Origin: Streblospio benedicti
Lineage: Eukaryota > Annelida > Polychaeta > Spionida > Spionidae
Assembly: GCA_019095985.1 (NCBI GenBank)
Contig: CM032668.1
Coordinates: 21,071,639-21,135,638 of the forward strand
Length of the DNA stretch: 64,000 nucleotides
Reading direction: 5' to 3'
The notes under the pieces: model-generated
Database searches by the model: none
Seen by the model: the letters and a program-made list of their open reading frames with translations, nothing else
What the model was told of the DNA's origin: nothing
In this document: piece by piece, positions 47,201 to 56,506 of the stretch
Layout: each line of letters begins with the position of its first letter
Position numbering within the stretch: the first letter of the stretch is position 1
Program-made: the position numbers and the translations under genes

Positions 47201-50200
47201 GAAACACAAAAAATTCAAAAGTACAGTATAGTTCGACAAAGTTTTCCAAAATAGCATTAACCGTGATGGAGTGATTCCCACCCTGTAAATTAGTGACAGA
47301 CAGTAAAATATGTATACTTTACCTAGAGCACTCATCATGCCTGAGGAAGGAAAAACAAAACCAGGTTAATATTTGCGCAGAGACACAGCAACCAATGGAT
47401 CACAACAAAATGGCCGCCAAAATCACAACAGGTCTTTCTGAAGATTCTTAATTACAGCTGGACGATAGATAGAGATTTATCAATTAGTAAGACTCTTACA
47501 TTTGCTAGAAAAGCGATTCTGTGATAAATATCGCAAAGTTGGGTTATTTGTTGCAAAGTAAGCAATGTATCTCTTATAAATAATACTGTGATAATCCACA
47601 CTATCTAGAAAAATTTAATCTTGAGTTTTTCTTTAAGATTACACAATGATACAGCCATGTTGGAGTGAGCCTCTTAGTACGAAACATCTGATCTATTGGA
47701 TAAAATAGACGATAATTTGGGGATATTGATAGCATTAGTTTTCTTCTAGGATCAGATGTTTCATTAAGGAATTTATTAACAAATCATTAATGCAATGACT
47801 GTTGCACAAATCAAAATATATGATCATAATTCTAAAATAACTTTATTAAAATGCACAAATTACATGATCAAAACTATTTACATTTATAAATATAATTATT
47901 GCAGAAGTCTTTTAATACATTTATTCATTTTTATACACTTTAAATGTACAAAGTAAACGGGATAATAGATTAAAAGCGATTTAATTTCTATATTCATATC
48001 ATTTGTATATTTAATATCAGCCCTTCCCCTTTAGCTAAAAGCATTACTAATTAATCTATTTTCAAGCAGCATAATTTATCTTTATATTAAACACTAAATC
48101 ATCGAATATTCTACAGCTAGGCCTTTCTTAAACTTGTTAAACTAATTCATGACAATTTTTATCTATCATTTTTCTTTCATTTGGCATACTGGATTTTCAT
48201 TAAATTACACATAAATTAAGTTAGAATTTCATCTTTTTTATTTCCTGAAACCCTTTACTTGTAAAGAGTTGCTTTTTTTGTTAAGATTATCATTTCAATT
48301 TCAATTTTTACATCCTATTCAAAAAACCTCCAAAGCAATGAGAACGCTTCTGAAACTTAATGCATTATGATAATAACATGATGACATGCGATGGTGAAAA
48401 TAAGCGAATAGAATTGAAAACTCTCAACCAAAAGTCTGTATAATGGATTTTTATATCAATGTTCAGATACCAATAATACATAGATTATCCATAGTATAGA
48501 ACACAGACTAGTTAAACAGTTTAACTAATCTGTGGTATAGAACAAGAGATTACTCTACTGTATTATTGAATTCAAGCTTGAAAAAAAATTCTAGAAGATT
48601 TGAGTACAGTCTTTAGAAACTCTTTTAACAATATAAAAAACAAACACCAGTATCCAGTTTTCAATAAAATATTTCTTCGAATTTGCCAGGATAAAAAACA
48701 CAAAGATATTCAAAAAAGGCAACAAACATTAGAAATTGTTATTAAAATCCACACTTGGTTGTGACTTTTCAATGATCAATGATCAGAACATCTACAATCC
48801 TCTCTCTATAACGAGCATGGCAGACATTTTCAAAATAAAAGCTCTATTTTCAGATGAGGTGAAGCATGAGACATGGAAAGCATTGATTGGGCCAAAAGCT
48901 CTAACAGTTCTTTATTGCTAAAACTTTCAAAGCTCACAAAATGCAGCGAACAGTTCAGTAACATTCAACACTTCATGGTGACAACTCTGGGCACTTCTAT
49001 AACATTTGAAAGTTTTACGATGAAAGAACAACATCTATGGAGCGTGCTAGAAAAAATGAGATTATGCTTCTGTGTTACATGTATATAACGATCACTAGAC
49101 AAGCGAAAAATGATGCTACAACCAAAGCATCTGCTATTCAGATTCTAACGTTCATAAATGAGATGTTGCTGGAAAAGTGTCCACTTGAAGCATATAGGAC
49201 TTTTTTATAATATGAGTTCACAATACATGTAGATGAAAGATGCCAAATGGGGAGAACTCATGGCGTCCAAGTGGGCCTTTTCCAGCGCATGATTACACAG
49301 TCTACATCTACTTGTGATCAACAAAACCTGGTGGTGAGGAAGGGAACTTACAGCCATCAACACATTGATGATCGCATGATCCATGGTAAATTGGGGAATT
49401 TATTTGTTCTAAAAAGGCTGACATAACAAAACAGAAATACCAAAAATCATTTTTTAAAATTTCAATAATTTTGAAGCTGGTATACAAATCAAATTGTAAT
49501 TTTACACGGTCTATCAGGGGCATGTTTAGCATTATAAGTTCACTTCCCACAAGAAGGTTTATGTTCCAACGAGCTACGTCTGCATGAAGCCCCTAGAAAG
49601 CTCAACCTACTTGATGTTTCTGCAGCAAGAACGAAGACGAACGGCAGATGAAAAACAAGGCACAGCGAGGCTCCAGTTAATGACAGGGCCAGACACTAGG
49701 GGCAGCCATACACAGACAGATACACCCCCCCCCACCCACCCACAAACACTCACACACTCTCACAGACAGACCAACACACACACACACACAAACTGTTGCA
49801 GACACTAGGGGGCACTCAACCACAAAGACTCACAAGCTCATTTAGCATCACAAGCATCCCATCGCACATTCATGCCCAGTTAACAGTCAAATGCACATTA
49901 TTCAGTGCCACCACTACAAAAAAAAGCCTGTTTGTATGTGGTCCAAAAAAAGCAATTGGATATAAGACCAATTCTTCACTCATTTTTACCAGTGGATACG
50001 GGAGGCAACATGTTAACCCTTAACTGGCTAAGTACTGATAAGTCCTACGATCGCAGTCTAGTTTAAAGCATAAAATAAGCTCAAACTTTCGGTAGATGTC
50101 TGATTGATTCTCACTGCATTTGGTCAATCTAACAACCATCTCGGTAAATTTTAGCTTATCTAAGCGTTAATCTAGGTTGCAATAGTAGGCATCAATGGCA

Positions 50201-53200
50201 TCCATAATACCCCATTTGCACTAGTGGAAACAGTCTTTTTTGGCACAATGTCACTCATTCACATCCACATCTATGCATTCACTCAGCCATTCCGCTCACA
50301 TAACACACATACACAGCTCTCCGCCACTAACAATGAATGACAATAGTCGCTATTTGGTGAAGAACTAGGTCTGTGCTAGAATAAAAAACTCACATGCCAA
50401 AGAGGGTGGATACCAAAAAGATGGTCATTGATATTAATGATGATCAATGAAAGAACAACAAACTGAAAAGCTTGACGCAGACTATTTCTTTTTGTTTTGT
50501 CTTCAAAACAATACATCTTTTCACTTATTCATGGTTTACAAGTTTTTATTGTATTATCTAAGTAGTCATATGGTCTTTTGCATCTCAACTGAGCTTGCCT
50601 TGTGGAATAAGCAGCATAACTTAGCTATATATCATGTATTATCACCTTGTATTATACCCTTGCTCTACATTCATACAGTTTGTTATTTTTACACTAGAGG
50701 AATGCAAACGAATCACACTTTTTTCAGTTTTCTTACACCTATAAGCAATTCCATTCACGCGAAAATATCCAAATTCATCTGATCATGAAAGCCCAATAAT
50801 TTATAGCCATCACAATCAATTCTACAGTCTTCTTGCAAGAACAGGTTGTTATAAGCTATTCTTAACATTGATAGCATCTTTTAGCACTTCTGGAATCTAG
50901 ACATCGACCATTCTGATTGGGTAAAATCAATCCATGCAGAATTTCACAAGTAAATTCAATAATTCTATGTTATTAAAATATATAAATATTTATTCTAATT
51001 CAATTTTTGCTCTAATCTTTGTCAATACAAAGATATGCCATGCTAGGACAGAATATTTATTTAAAAAAGGGAAAAACTATTTGTATTTATCTAAAAAGTG
51101 TAATTTTTAATGTATAAGAAATCATATCTTTGTTAATTTTTTCTAAAACTTTATCAATACCTTTTTTCATTGGCCTGATGAAATCGCGTCTCACTTGGGA
51201 AAACGAGAAGTTCTCTGCAAATACAAAAATAACCCATCAATTTTATACAGAAAGAAAAGCAAATATGTGTAATTTTGACTCGACTACGATATTTACTAAC
51301 CACATTGGGAGGACATCATGAAGGCGATGGATTTCTTATCCACGATTCCTTATTGAAATGTCATATAAGACATAATACAATCTCATCCTATATTTCAAAT
51401 TCAGCATTGTCCTCAACATTTTAAATGTACATCATTAATATGTTAAAATCATAAAAAATTCAAAGATTTCATACTGAAGTTAAAATCACCTCTAATTTTC
51501 AATAACAATAAAGTTTTAAAAATGGCAAGCAGTAGCAAAGAAAAATATAGAGTGACAGATGGAGAGAGCAGAATGTATTAAACGCTGTTAGTGGTGAGCT
51601 AAATACGCAAAAGACGCTGCCATAAAAATCCTACAGAATTAGATGTAACTGGATTCCTAATGGCTCCACAGAACTAGAGAGAGTTATAACTGCATGGACG
51701 CCCTATACTGGCAGTGGCAGCGGACGACCAGCAATACATGTTTGTGCCATCAATAAAGGCAAGCTTAACTATGTAAGATTACTTACCATACATATGTGAC
51801 AATGCTAACTATGCTACAAAGGTAGAGAGGGGGAGTTGAGGCTAAAACCAGTGTAATAGACAAGAGTTAGTATTGACTGTCCAGATAGAAAAACATACTA
51901 ACTGTCCAGACGGACAAGCAGCGTGATAAGACAAGTGATACTGACTGTCCAGAATCCAGAGTAGGAGTTGCAGTGCCGCCCAGCCACCAAGCAGTAGGGA
52001 GGACAACAAGAATAGTGTACTGACTGTCACCTGGCATGTGTTTGTGCTGCACTGCCGGCTTGCACGCCACGTTGAGCGACGGACCGCGCTTGAACTCCGT
52101 CGCCTTCTCGATGTACGTCGTGTTGTAGAACTTGCCATAGTTCACCTCCGGGTCGTAGCCACGGTAACTTGACGACGACTCCTGCAAACACGAGTTGGCG
52201 TAGTGCAAATAATTGTTAGGATTTGAAGCATGCAGAGTTTATCTTCGAATTTGATGAGAACAGAAAAGTTTATTGTCTAATAGACAGATGATAAAGGTAT
52301 ATGAAAAAAGTATTGATAGACAGATGATGGAAAAATATTATTTACTTGACATTCATGAATTAAAAGGCATAATGACCTCATTCCACTAATTAATCAATTG
52401 ATTTGGAACAAATGAAACTTCAATCTCTTGACTAGTTTTAAATTAAGTACATTACAATAGATAATCAAAGACTTCTTTAAAAAAAATATCATGTCATAAC
52501 TTTGTATTAGCTTAAAACTTCAAAAGCAAGTATCAAATGAATCAAGCAAAACTAAGCATTTAAACATTAGTACAGCTCATCTAAATTCACTTTCGAAATA
52601 CATTATTTAACATTCCATAATCCCACAAACCAAACACTTCCAGACGGCCACCTAGAGAAAGAAATTGTTGGGTGCAAAATGGAGTTTCTAATGTGCATCC
52701 TACAAAGAAATAAGTGGGAGTAGATTTCCATGTCAAGAGGTGCTTTAGAACCCTTTAGAACCGAATTGAAAAAGCTTCAATCATCAATATTAGTGACATA
52801 AAAAGGTTAACCAGTCACCAACCAATCACATTCAAAGACAGAGAAGAGATGCCACCACCAATGGGACATGTTGTTACATTACCCTCAGGATCCAGCTAGG
52901 TTTGTTGATGTCCCGAACTCTACACGGCTTCAAATACAACAACCAATCAGAATCCATCTTACAACTGGTGTTTTTCGCACAGGACAAATATTCATGGAAG
53001 TGATAAAATGGCAGATCTTTTTTGTCACAACCATCTGCTGCACACGACTTTCTTCCACCTAAAACTTGTTCTTTGTCATCAAAATCAGAGCACCTGCCTT
53101 CTAAGAATTGTTGTTTTTCATCAAAATCAAACGACCTGCTGCCTTCCAAGAAGATGCCTGGGGAGAAATCCATGGTTACGAAGCCCACAGTCATGTTGCG

Positions 53201-56200
53201 TGACCCGTCTGCCCAGTCAACATTATAGTCATACAGAACACCCTCCTCCTGGGCCTGTGACCTCTCTAAGGCAAAGGTCGGGTCGTTGAACACAGGCTGC
53301 CAAGAGAGAGAAGAAACCATGTCACCTGAAGACGAGGAGGAAATGACATCATCAGAGAGATCCTGCTCCCCGGAAACCACACAATCGTCACAGTCGTCTG
53401 CAGATATTTTTGTATGATAATCATCTGGTGCGTCCTCGCACAGCTCATTTATTCCATCCATGGTATCATCGCTGTTTTGCTCCTCGTTATCATCTACCAT
53501 CTCATCCGTTCCATCGCTGGCTTCTTCACACAAATGTACACAATCTTGAGATGTTGATGCCTCATATTTAAACGGTACATCGCTGTACCTCGGTGTCTCT
53601 ACAAACTTATCCTCCTCCATCAAACCACAATCTTCATCATCTTCACATGATCCCGGCCCACCGTTTCCATCTTCCTCATGCTCCTCAACTTCCCCACAGT
53701 TATAACCATCATACCCACAGCAGCCTGTATCGCGGCAGCGCCCCTCACTCCACCACCGCTCGTGCTCCTCGGCGTCCTGGCTGATCAGCCCCACCCTGCT
53801 GGCCGGGGCGGCGCTTGGCTCCGGCTGCCGCTTGTCAGCGATGCTCCTCAGGACGTACGTGCTTCTGTACACCGGCGGTCCGTCCTCCGTCTGCGTCTTC
53901 GCCGAGTGCATGTTTAACGCGATGCCCGACTGCACTTGCATGGACCTCATCTCCTTTTTCCCTTCTTCAAATTCCATCATTGTGTCTTCATCGTTATCAT
54001 CAATATCATCATCAGATTTGTATCTTGCCGCTTTAACATCATCCTTGTGATAGCTTGATGTTGCACTTTCAACCCTTTCGTCATCGCCACCATTTTGGCC
54101 CCCACTGACGAGCACCTTGGCGTCTGCCCTATACACCCCCTGCCCCGTCCCACTCCCGCCCACCCACCTCCCCTTACGCTCGTGCTCCCGCAGCGTGGAC
54201 GGTTTCTGCAGCGGCTCGAGCTTGACACGGCCGGTGAGGAAGGTCTTCACTTTGCCGGGTGGCACAAACTGTAGGCCCTGGGCTGCCTCCAGCATCTCCA
54301 TTGTGGGCTTCACCACGACCGGAGGCTGGGCTACTGGCTGCTCACAGAACGCAGCCAGGTTACTCTGAGCACTCCGAGTTCTCCTTTTGCCACCTCCAGA
54401 CTGCCCTTTGCCGGGACTCCCCCTAGCACTGAGGTCTTGTCGTTTGCTGCTCTGTGGGATGATGACCTTGGGCACTACAAACTCTTCCCCGTGTACCATT
54501 GTCCGCTTAGTTGGCCCTCTTATTGTTTGGACAGATCTCATTCCAGTTCGCTGCTGCTGTTGCCTGTTATCCACCAAACTTTCAACACAATCACTGGACC
54601 TAGTATTCACTCCAACACTAGTCCCAAAACTGGCCCTAGCATTCAGCCTATCACCGGCCCTATCACTGGCCCCTGGCCTGGCACTGACACCGACACTACG
54701 GACCTGTGCCGGTTCCTCCCCCGAGCCTCCATGCTCCCCCACAGTGGTATAACACGGCCACGGATGGTGCACGAACATCACTGTGTGCGTCAGCATCCGA
54801 GAAATGCCGCCCCCGTTACTGTGATCGAGCGACGGTACCAACTGGAACCTATCCCTTCCCACCCGGTACACCTCTCGGGTCTTCATGCCACCGTTCCCTC
54901 CCAGCACCTTCCTCCTGCTAGCCTCCTCCTGCTCCTCCCACTCGCGGATCTTATCCAGTATCCACCCGGCCCTCCCCTTGCCCACCGGAGGCCGCAGCAC
55001 GTACAGGCGAGGGTTGCCAGCCTGACGTGCCAACCACAGTCTCCAGGCGTCCACCTTATCCAGCCCCCAGCAGGCCTCCTCCACCTCCCGCAGGCTGACA
55101 CCGCGGTAGATCCCCCCAGACAGGAACGCATTGAAGGCCCCGGGGCGGGACGGGGGTGTGGGCAGGAGAACCGCTTCACGTCTCCAGGCCTCCCACGGGG
55201 AGGTCGGGGTCTGCACACTCTTGTCACGGTGGTATGGATCATCATAAAAGCTTCGTCCATGATCTGGCTTAGTCATCTGTGCAGTATTCCCTTGTTGATA
55301 GAGTACCGACTGGTCGGTATAGTTTCCTAAATCTCTCTTCATCATCAACTGCATAGGAATCGTTTCCTCCTCATCCACCCTGCCTACTGCCGACCCCTTC
55401 CTCAGCTCGGGTTCGTCCACTTCCAGCACTTTGTGCAGGTGCACAGAGATGCTGGAGCCATGCGGTGCCGGGTCTTTGGGAGGACTCCTTTGTCTCCGCT
55501 GCCTTCTCCCCTGGGTCTGGGTGGACTTGGACCTGAGCGGAGATGGACTGTAGAAGTACAGCGCCTTGTACCCACCCTCGTCTGGAGCATCCAGCACTTT
55601 CAGATCCTTGCGTGCTGTCTTCACTGACTGCAGAATTCCACTGGCCTGCTTTCCAATCTCTCTAATCCCACCACGTTCTCTGTTTCTCTGCTGCTATATT
55701 TCCCACGACCAACCACTTGTGGCTTCAACATCACACTTTTTTGCGTAATCTACCTTCAAACTGGCTCCATATACCTTCTCATTGGCAGGTGCATGTAGCG
55801 AGGACGATCGTCTCTTCAGAGCCTTACCCTCAGGAGCCAGGCTTCTTGTTCTGGGTGGAGACAGGCTTGCACTTGGGACATTCCGTGTTCCCCTGCTTGG
55901 AGAAATGCTTTGTGGCCTGTCAGGCAGGGTCCTTTGCTTGGAGCTTTGAGAAGCTCCAATTCTGTTAGGACTTTCCCTTCTGTCAACCTGAGCACTTCTG
56001 TTCTGAACTCTTTGGTGTCTATCAGGACTGTACGTTGTCTTACTTGGTGACACTGCTCGAGGAGAGGACACACCAGTCCTGGTCGGACTAGCACCAACTG
56101 TTCTACCACCTGCTGACCTAGCTGACTGCTCATGTCTTCTTGTTGGAAATCCACCCTTTTGCAGAGGTGATTCTCCAAAATCTCGACCTCTTGAAGGAGA

Positions 56201-56506
56201 TGCTCGACCTTCCTGACCATGAGCACTCCTAGAGGTAGCATTTCTTCTAGGAGATGCACCTTCTAATAAGCCATAATCTCCGCCTGCCCCACCATCGGAC
56301 AAGAAGCCACTGTCCATAAAGCAGCCGCTATCCATGCTGTTGTTCGGGGGTATCTGGTCGAGCCGGCTCTCGAGCTGGGCCAGACTGTGGCGCACCTCGG
56401 AGGCTGAGCGGCGCATGTCATCCACCAGGTGCTTCATGCCGGGGGAGCCGCAGCGCTTGCTGGGCGAACCTCGCAACTCCATCCTACTGATGACCGGCAC
56501 AAAGAT
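32112..56506 (-). CDS. ABLIM: Actin-binding LIM protein, C-terminal portion (abLIM/dematin family)
   Basis: Exons chained by splice sites and phase, in transcription order: 52883-56506, 52031-52181, 47323-47340, 45563-45782, 44700-44848, 43616-43732, 42706-42835, 42098-42202, 40980-41030, 38745-38909, then 37802-37854 with 37301-37402 or 34401-34453 with 33900-34001, then 32904-32975 and 32112-32225. The end is a villin headpiece ([28 protein letters not shown] at the C-terminus) preceded by [11 protein letters not shown], the arrangement of dematin and abLIM, which bind F-actin and link it to signalling at the membrane. Dematin-like blocks upstream include [23 protein letters not shown] with MVLKEPGRS, and [10 protein letters not shown]. 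The 1208-codon exon is acidic, Ser/Pro-rich, probably disordered and unlike vertebrate abLIMs. The four N-terminal LIM domains are not in the window. Anomalies: one TAG at 55694 and a one-base frameshift in exon 45563-45782. Confidence 0.85.
32283..32425. mobile_element. MITE of about 145 bp in the last intron
   Basis: Terminal inverted repeats pair GAACCAGCCTTATTTCGGCC and CCCTTCAATTTTTGG at the left with AACTGAAGGGGCCGAAATTG and GGCTGGTTTATCC at the right. A degraded copy is present in duplication B at about 35593-35736. No coding capacity; family uncertain. Confidence 0.6.
32904..32975 (-). CDS. ABLIM: Penultimate exon, headpiece N-terminal subdomain
   Basis: Twenty-four codons between TTACAG and [17 protein letters not shown] then [13 protein letters not shown]. 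It corresponds to the IYPYExLxVTN...LPPGVDR block of dematin and abLIM, the first part of the headpiece domain. Both boundaries are phase 0. It follows the RGSR exon and precedes the terminal exon. Confidence 0.93.
33660..33862. repeat. Repeat built on CACTCGCC/GGCGAGTG motifs
   Basis: CACTCGCCACNG and GGCGAGT alternate, together with GGCTAGTGTAAATT, four or five times across 200 bp. It lies just downstream of RGSR exon A, in the following intron, and is absent from the matching place in copy B, so it inserted or expanded after the duplication, or was lost from B. Element class not known. Confidence 0.5.
33900..34001 (-). CDS. ABLIM: RGSR exon, copy A
   Basis: Thirty-four codons between TTTCAG and GTACGT, phase 0 at both ends: [20 protein letters not shown] then [14 protein letters not shown]. 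It sits between the DTDVS exon and the IYPYD exon. Basic and Ser-rich residues suggest a flexible, phosphorylatable linker just before the headpiece; this role is inferred. The copy at 37301-37402 encodes the identical peptide. Confidence 0.88.
34401..34453 (-). CDS. ABLIM: DTDVS exon, copy A
   Basis: A 53-nt exon between GTTTCAG and GTGAGT, entering in phase 1 and leaving in phase 0. It encodes [17 protein letters not shown] after a split codon. It is base-for-base identical to 37802-37854. Because of its entry phase it cannot follow an RGSR exon in frame; it must follow 38745-38909. Confidence 0.85.
34822..34956. mobile_element. pogo-like MITE fragment in duplication A
   Basis: It has the same GACCACCTCTCTAT interior and right end GGTTCTACTGTA as the element at 38249-38425; the left terminus is worn away. 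Its presence in both copies at equivalent places shows it inserted before the segmental duplication. Confidence 0.55.
35430..36150 (-). pseudogene. Decayed copy B of the headpiece and IYPYD exons
   Basis: The region 35446-35550 is recognisably the headpiece exon (minus strand GTTTGAGTCGATATTCCA and GGAAGAGGAACGAC) but has several indels that break the frame and no clean acceptor. The counterpart of the IYPYD exon near 36115-36165 keeps only scraps such as GGCGTTTAATCAGG and AGATCACCATC. Neither could encode the domain. This contrasts with the intact exons further upstream in copy B. Extensive small deletions may also reflect a poor consensus. Confidence 0.75.
37301..37402 (-). CDS. ABLIM: RGSR exon, copy B
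   Basis: It has intact splice sites (TTTCAG, GTACGT) and 34 open codons. It differs from copy A at seven bases, all at third codon positions and all silent, so the peptide is identical. Phase 0 at both ends lets it splice directly to the IYPYD exon at 32904-32975, skipping pair A. Confidence 0.82.
37802..37854 (-). CDS. ABLIM: DTDVS exon, copy B
   Basis: It is identical over all 53 bases to copy A, with the same splice sites. Entry in phase 1 matches the exon at 38745-38909 (T|AC gives Tyr). A transcript may use this pair or pair A, or join this exon to RGSR exon A; using both pairs in series would shift the frame. Confidence 0.82.
38249..38425. mobile_element. pogo/Tigger-like MITE, 177 bp
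   Basis: The left end TACAGTAGAACCTCCAATTA and right end TGGAGACGTTCTACTGTA are inverted repeats bounded by TA. The interior repeats GACCACCTCTCTATTGAGAC. This is the better preserved of the two copies in the duplication. Non-coding. Confidence 0.65.
38745..38909 (-). CDS. ABLIM: abLIM exon with PRPGYTRGH
   Basis: A 165-nt exon between TGTGCAG and GTGAGT. It enters and leaves in phase 1 and encodes [36 protein letters not shown] and [14 protein letters not shown]. It is Arg/Ser/Asp-rich and probably disordered. It is markedly GC-rich against its AT-rich introns. It feeds either DTDVS exon copy. Confidence 0.87.
38910..40979. other. abLIM intron
   Basis: AT-rich intron. G-rich runs lie near 38923-38935 and 39330-39345. 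I see no exon or recognisable element. Confidence 0.5.
40980..41030 (-). CDS. ABLIM: 51-nt exon, possible cassette
   Basis: The exon lies between ACTAG and GTAAAC and encodes [16 protein letters not shown] with split Val codons at both ends. Entry and exit are both phase 1 and the length is a multiple of three, so including or skipping it keeps the frame. The upstream exon ends GNFP and this exon ends PNFK, each followed by a split Val, so skipping yields GNFP-V-PRPGYT. Confidence 0.8.
42098..42202 (-). CDS. ABLIM: abLIM exon with [13 protein letters not shown]
   Basis: A 105-nt exon between TTACAG and GTAGGT, phase 1 in and out. It encodes [18 protein letters not shown] then [16 protein letters not shown]. 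The TATLP block resembles the RTASLP/MTLP motifs of vertebrate abLIM and dematin, where a conserved Ser/Thr-containing linker precedes the headpiece. Confidence 0.86.
42706..42835 (-). CDS. ABLIM: abLIM exon with MVLKEPGRS
   Basis: A 130-nt exon between CTGCAG and GTGAGT, phase 0 in and phase 1 out. It begins [18 protein letters not shown] and continues [17 protein letters not shown]. The start matches the KMILKEEMEK position of dematin directly after the coiled-coil-like exon. A short GT/CA run lies immediately beyond the donor. Confidence 0.87.
43616..43732 (-). CDS. ABLIM: abLIM exon with short helical block
   Basis: Thirty-nine codons, phase 0 at both ends: [16 protein letters not shown] then [20 protein letters not shown]. 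An acidic stretch is followed by an amphipathic helix equivalent to the RQREELSKVxSNLGKMIL segment of dematin. The acceptor polypyrimidine tract is the first unit of the 36-bp minisatellite upstream in the gene. Confidence 0.9.
43734..44218. repeat. 36-bp minisatellite abutting an abLIM splice acceptor
   Basis: The unit AGGCAGACAGGGAGACGGTC plus AGATAGAGCGACAGAG recurs about 13 times with small variants. On the transcribed strand each unit holds a CTGAC branch-point-like element and a CTCCCTGTCTGCCTC pyrimidine tract. The first unit serves as the acceptor tract of the exon at 43616-43732. Because the unit is a multiple of three, long meaningless frames ([12 protein letters not shown] repeats) run through it. 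Confidence 0.92.
44700..44848 (-). CDS. ABLIM: abLIM exon with KKKKRRRR basic patch
   Basis: A 149-nt exon between TGCAG and GTATGA, entry phase 1, exit phase 0. It encodes [16 protein letters not shown] then [19 protein letters not shown]. The basic run could act as a nuclear-localisation or phosphoinositide-binding patch; this is inference. It joins 45563-45782 through a split Leu codon. Confidence 0.85.
45388..45480 (+). repeat. tRNA-derived SINE head
   Basis: A pol III A-box-like TGGCAGAGTGG and a B box GGTTCGAACCCC lie in tRNA-like spacing with a serine/leucine-type long variable region between them. The outer GGTGG and CCACC can pair as a short stem. It is not a clean cloverleaf, so I call a SINE rather than a tRNA gene. 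Weaker B-box-like relatives lie near 33160-33240 and 37160. Confidence 0.55.
45563..45782 (-). CDS. ABLIM: abLIM exon with [13 protein letters not shown] and EREDWPSPP, apparent frameshift
   Basis: The exon lies between GCTGCAG and GTGAGT. In the phase set by the upstream microexon it reads [20 protein letters not shown] then [10 protein letters not shown]. In the phase required by the downstream exon it reads [17 protein letters not shown] then [13 protein letters not shown], close to dematin ETDYWPCPP. The frames differ by one base, with the switch at CCCGATCAAGAGC, where one extra G would explain it. Since both flanking phases are fixed independently, a consensus error or true single-base insertion is more likely than an unseen intron. 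Confidence 0.82.
45950..47322. other. abLIM intron
   Basis: AT-rich intron between the microexon and the EREDW exon. No exon, RNA gene or clear element recognised. Confidence 0.5.
47323..47340 (-). CDS. ABLIM: 18-nt microexon
   Basis: It lies between TTCCTTCCTCAG and GTAAAG and encodes MMSAL with split Gly codons at both ends. Phase 1 in and out matches both neighbours: upstream exon ends CCA G, downstream exon begins GA GAC. Its size is a multiple of three, so skipping it is frame-neutral. Microexons of this kind are commonly neural in animals; expression here is unknown. Confidence 0.7.
47341..52030. other. Long abLIM intron
   Basis: About 4.7 kb of AT-rich intron. It holds a CA/CCCA-rich simple repeat near 49727-49790 and, at 51870-51965, several dispersed ACTGTCCAGA copies. 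No supported exon. Confidence 0.5.
49727..49790. repeat. C-rich and (CA)n simple repeat
   Basis: An uninterrupted C run followed by CCCACCCACC, CACTCACACACTC and ACACACACACACAC. Low-complexity sequence. Confidence 0.85.
52031..52181 (-). CDS. ABLIM: abLIM exon with [12 protein letters not shown]
   Basis: A 151-nt exon between TTTGCAG and GTGACA, phase 0 in and phase 1 out. It encodes [18 protein letters not shown], then [18 protein letters not shown], then [10 protein letters not shown]. Tyr-rich segments of this kind precede the linker of abLIMs. It joins the 3.6-kb exon through ILR|ESSSS. Confidence 0.83.
52883..56506 (-). CDS. ABLIM: 3.6-kb giant exon, acidic and Ser/Pro-rich
   Basis: It runs from acceptor TTTTGTCAG to donor AGG|GTAATG, 1208 codons with one TAG (55694-55696). 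The upstream third is basic and SPxR-rich ([39 protein letters not shown]). The middle has short conserved motifs: [96 protein letters not shown]. The last third is very acidic ([12 protein letters not shown] and similar runs) and ends [19 protein letters not shown]. The protein is probably largely disordered. A start ATG with A at -3 and G at +4 lies at 56482 if transcription begins nearby; otherwise the exon continues an upstream reading frame in phase 0. No counterpart known to me in vertebrate abLIMs. Confidence 0.75.

Noticed and set aside
49308-49550. Minus-strand frame with [17 protein letters not shown]
   Set aside because: Only a few cysteines and no splice support; it lies within a long abLIM intron and resembles no neighbour.
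54437-55330. Plus-strand open frame of 297 codons opposite the giant exon
   Set aside because: It is the antisense shadow of a GC-rich coding exon. The minus strand has the splice sites, phase agreement and recurring motifs.
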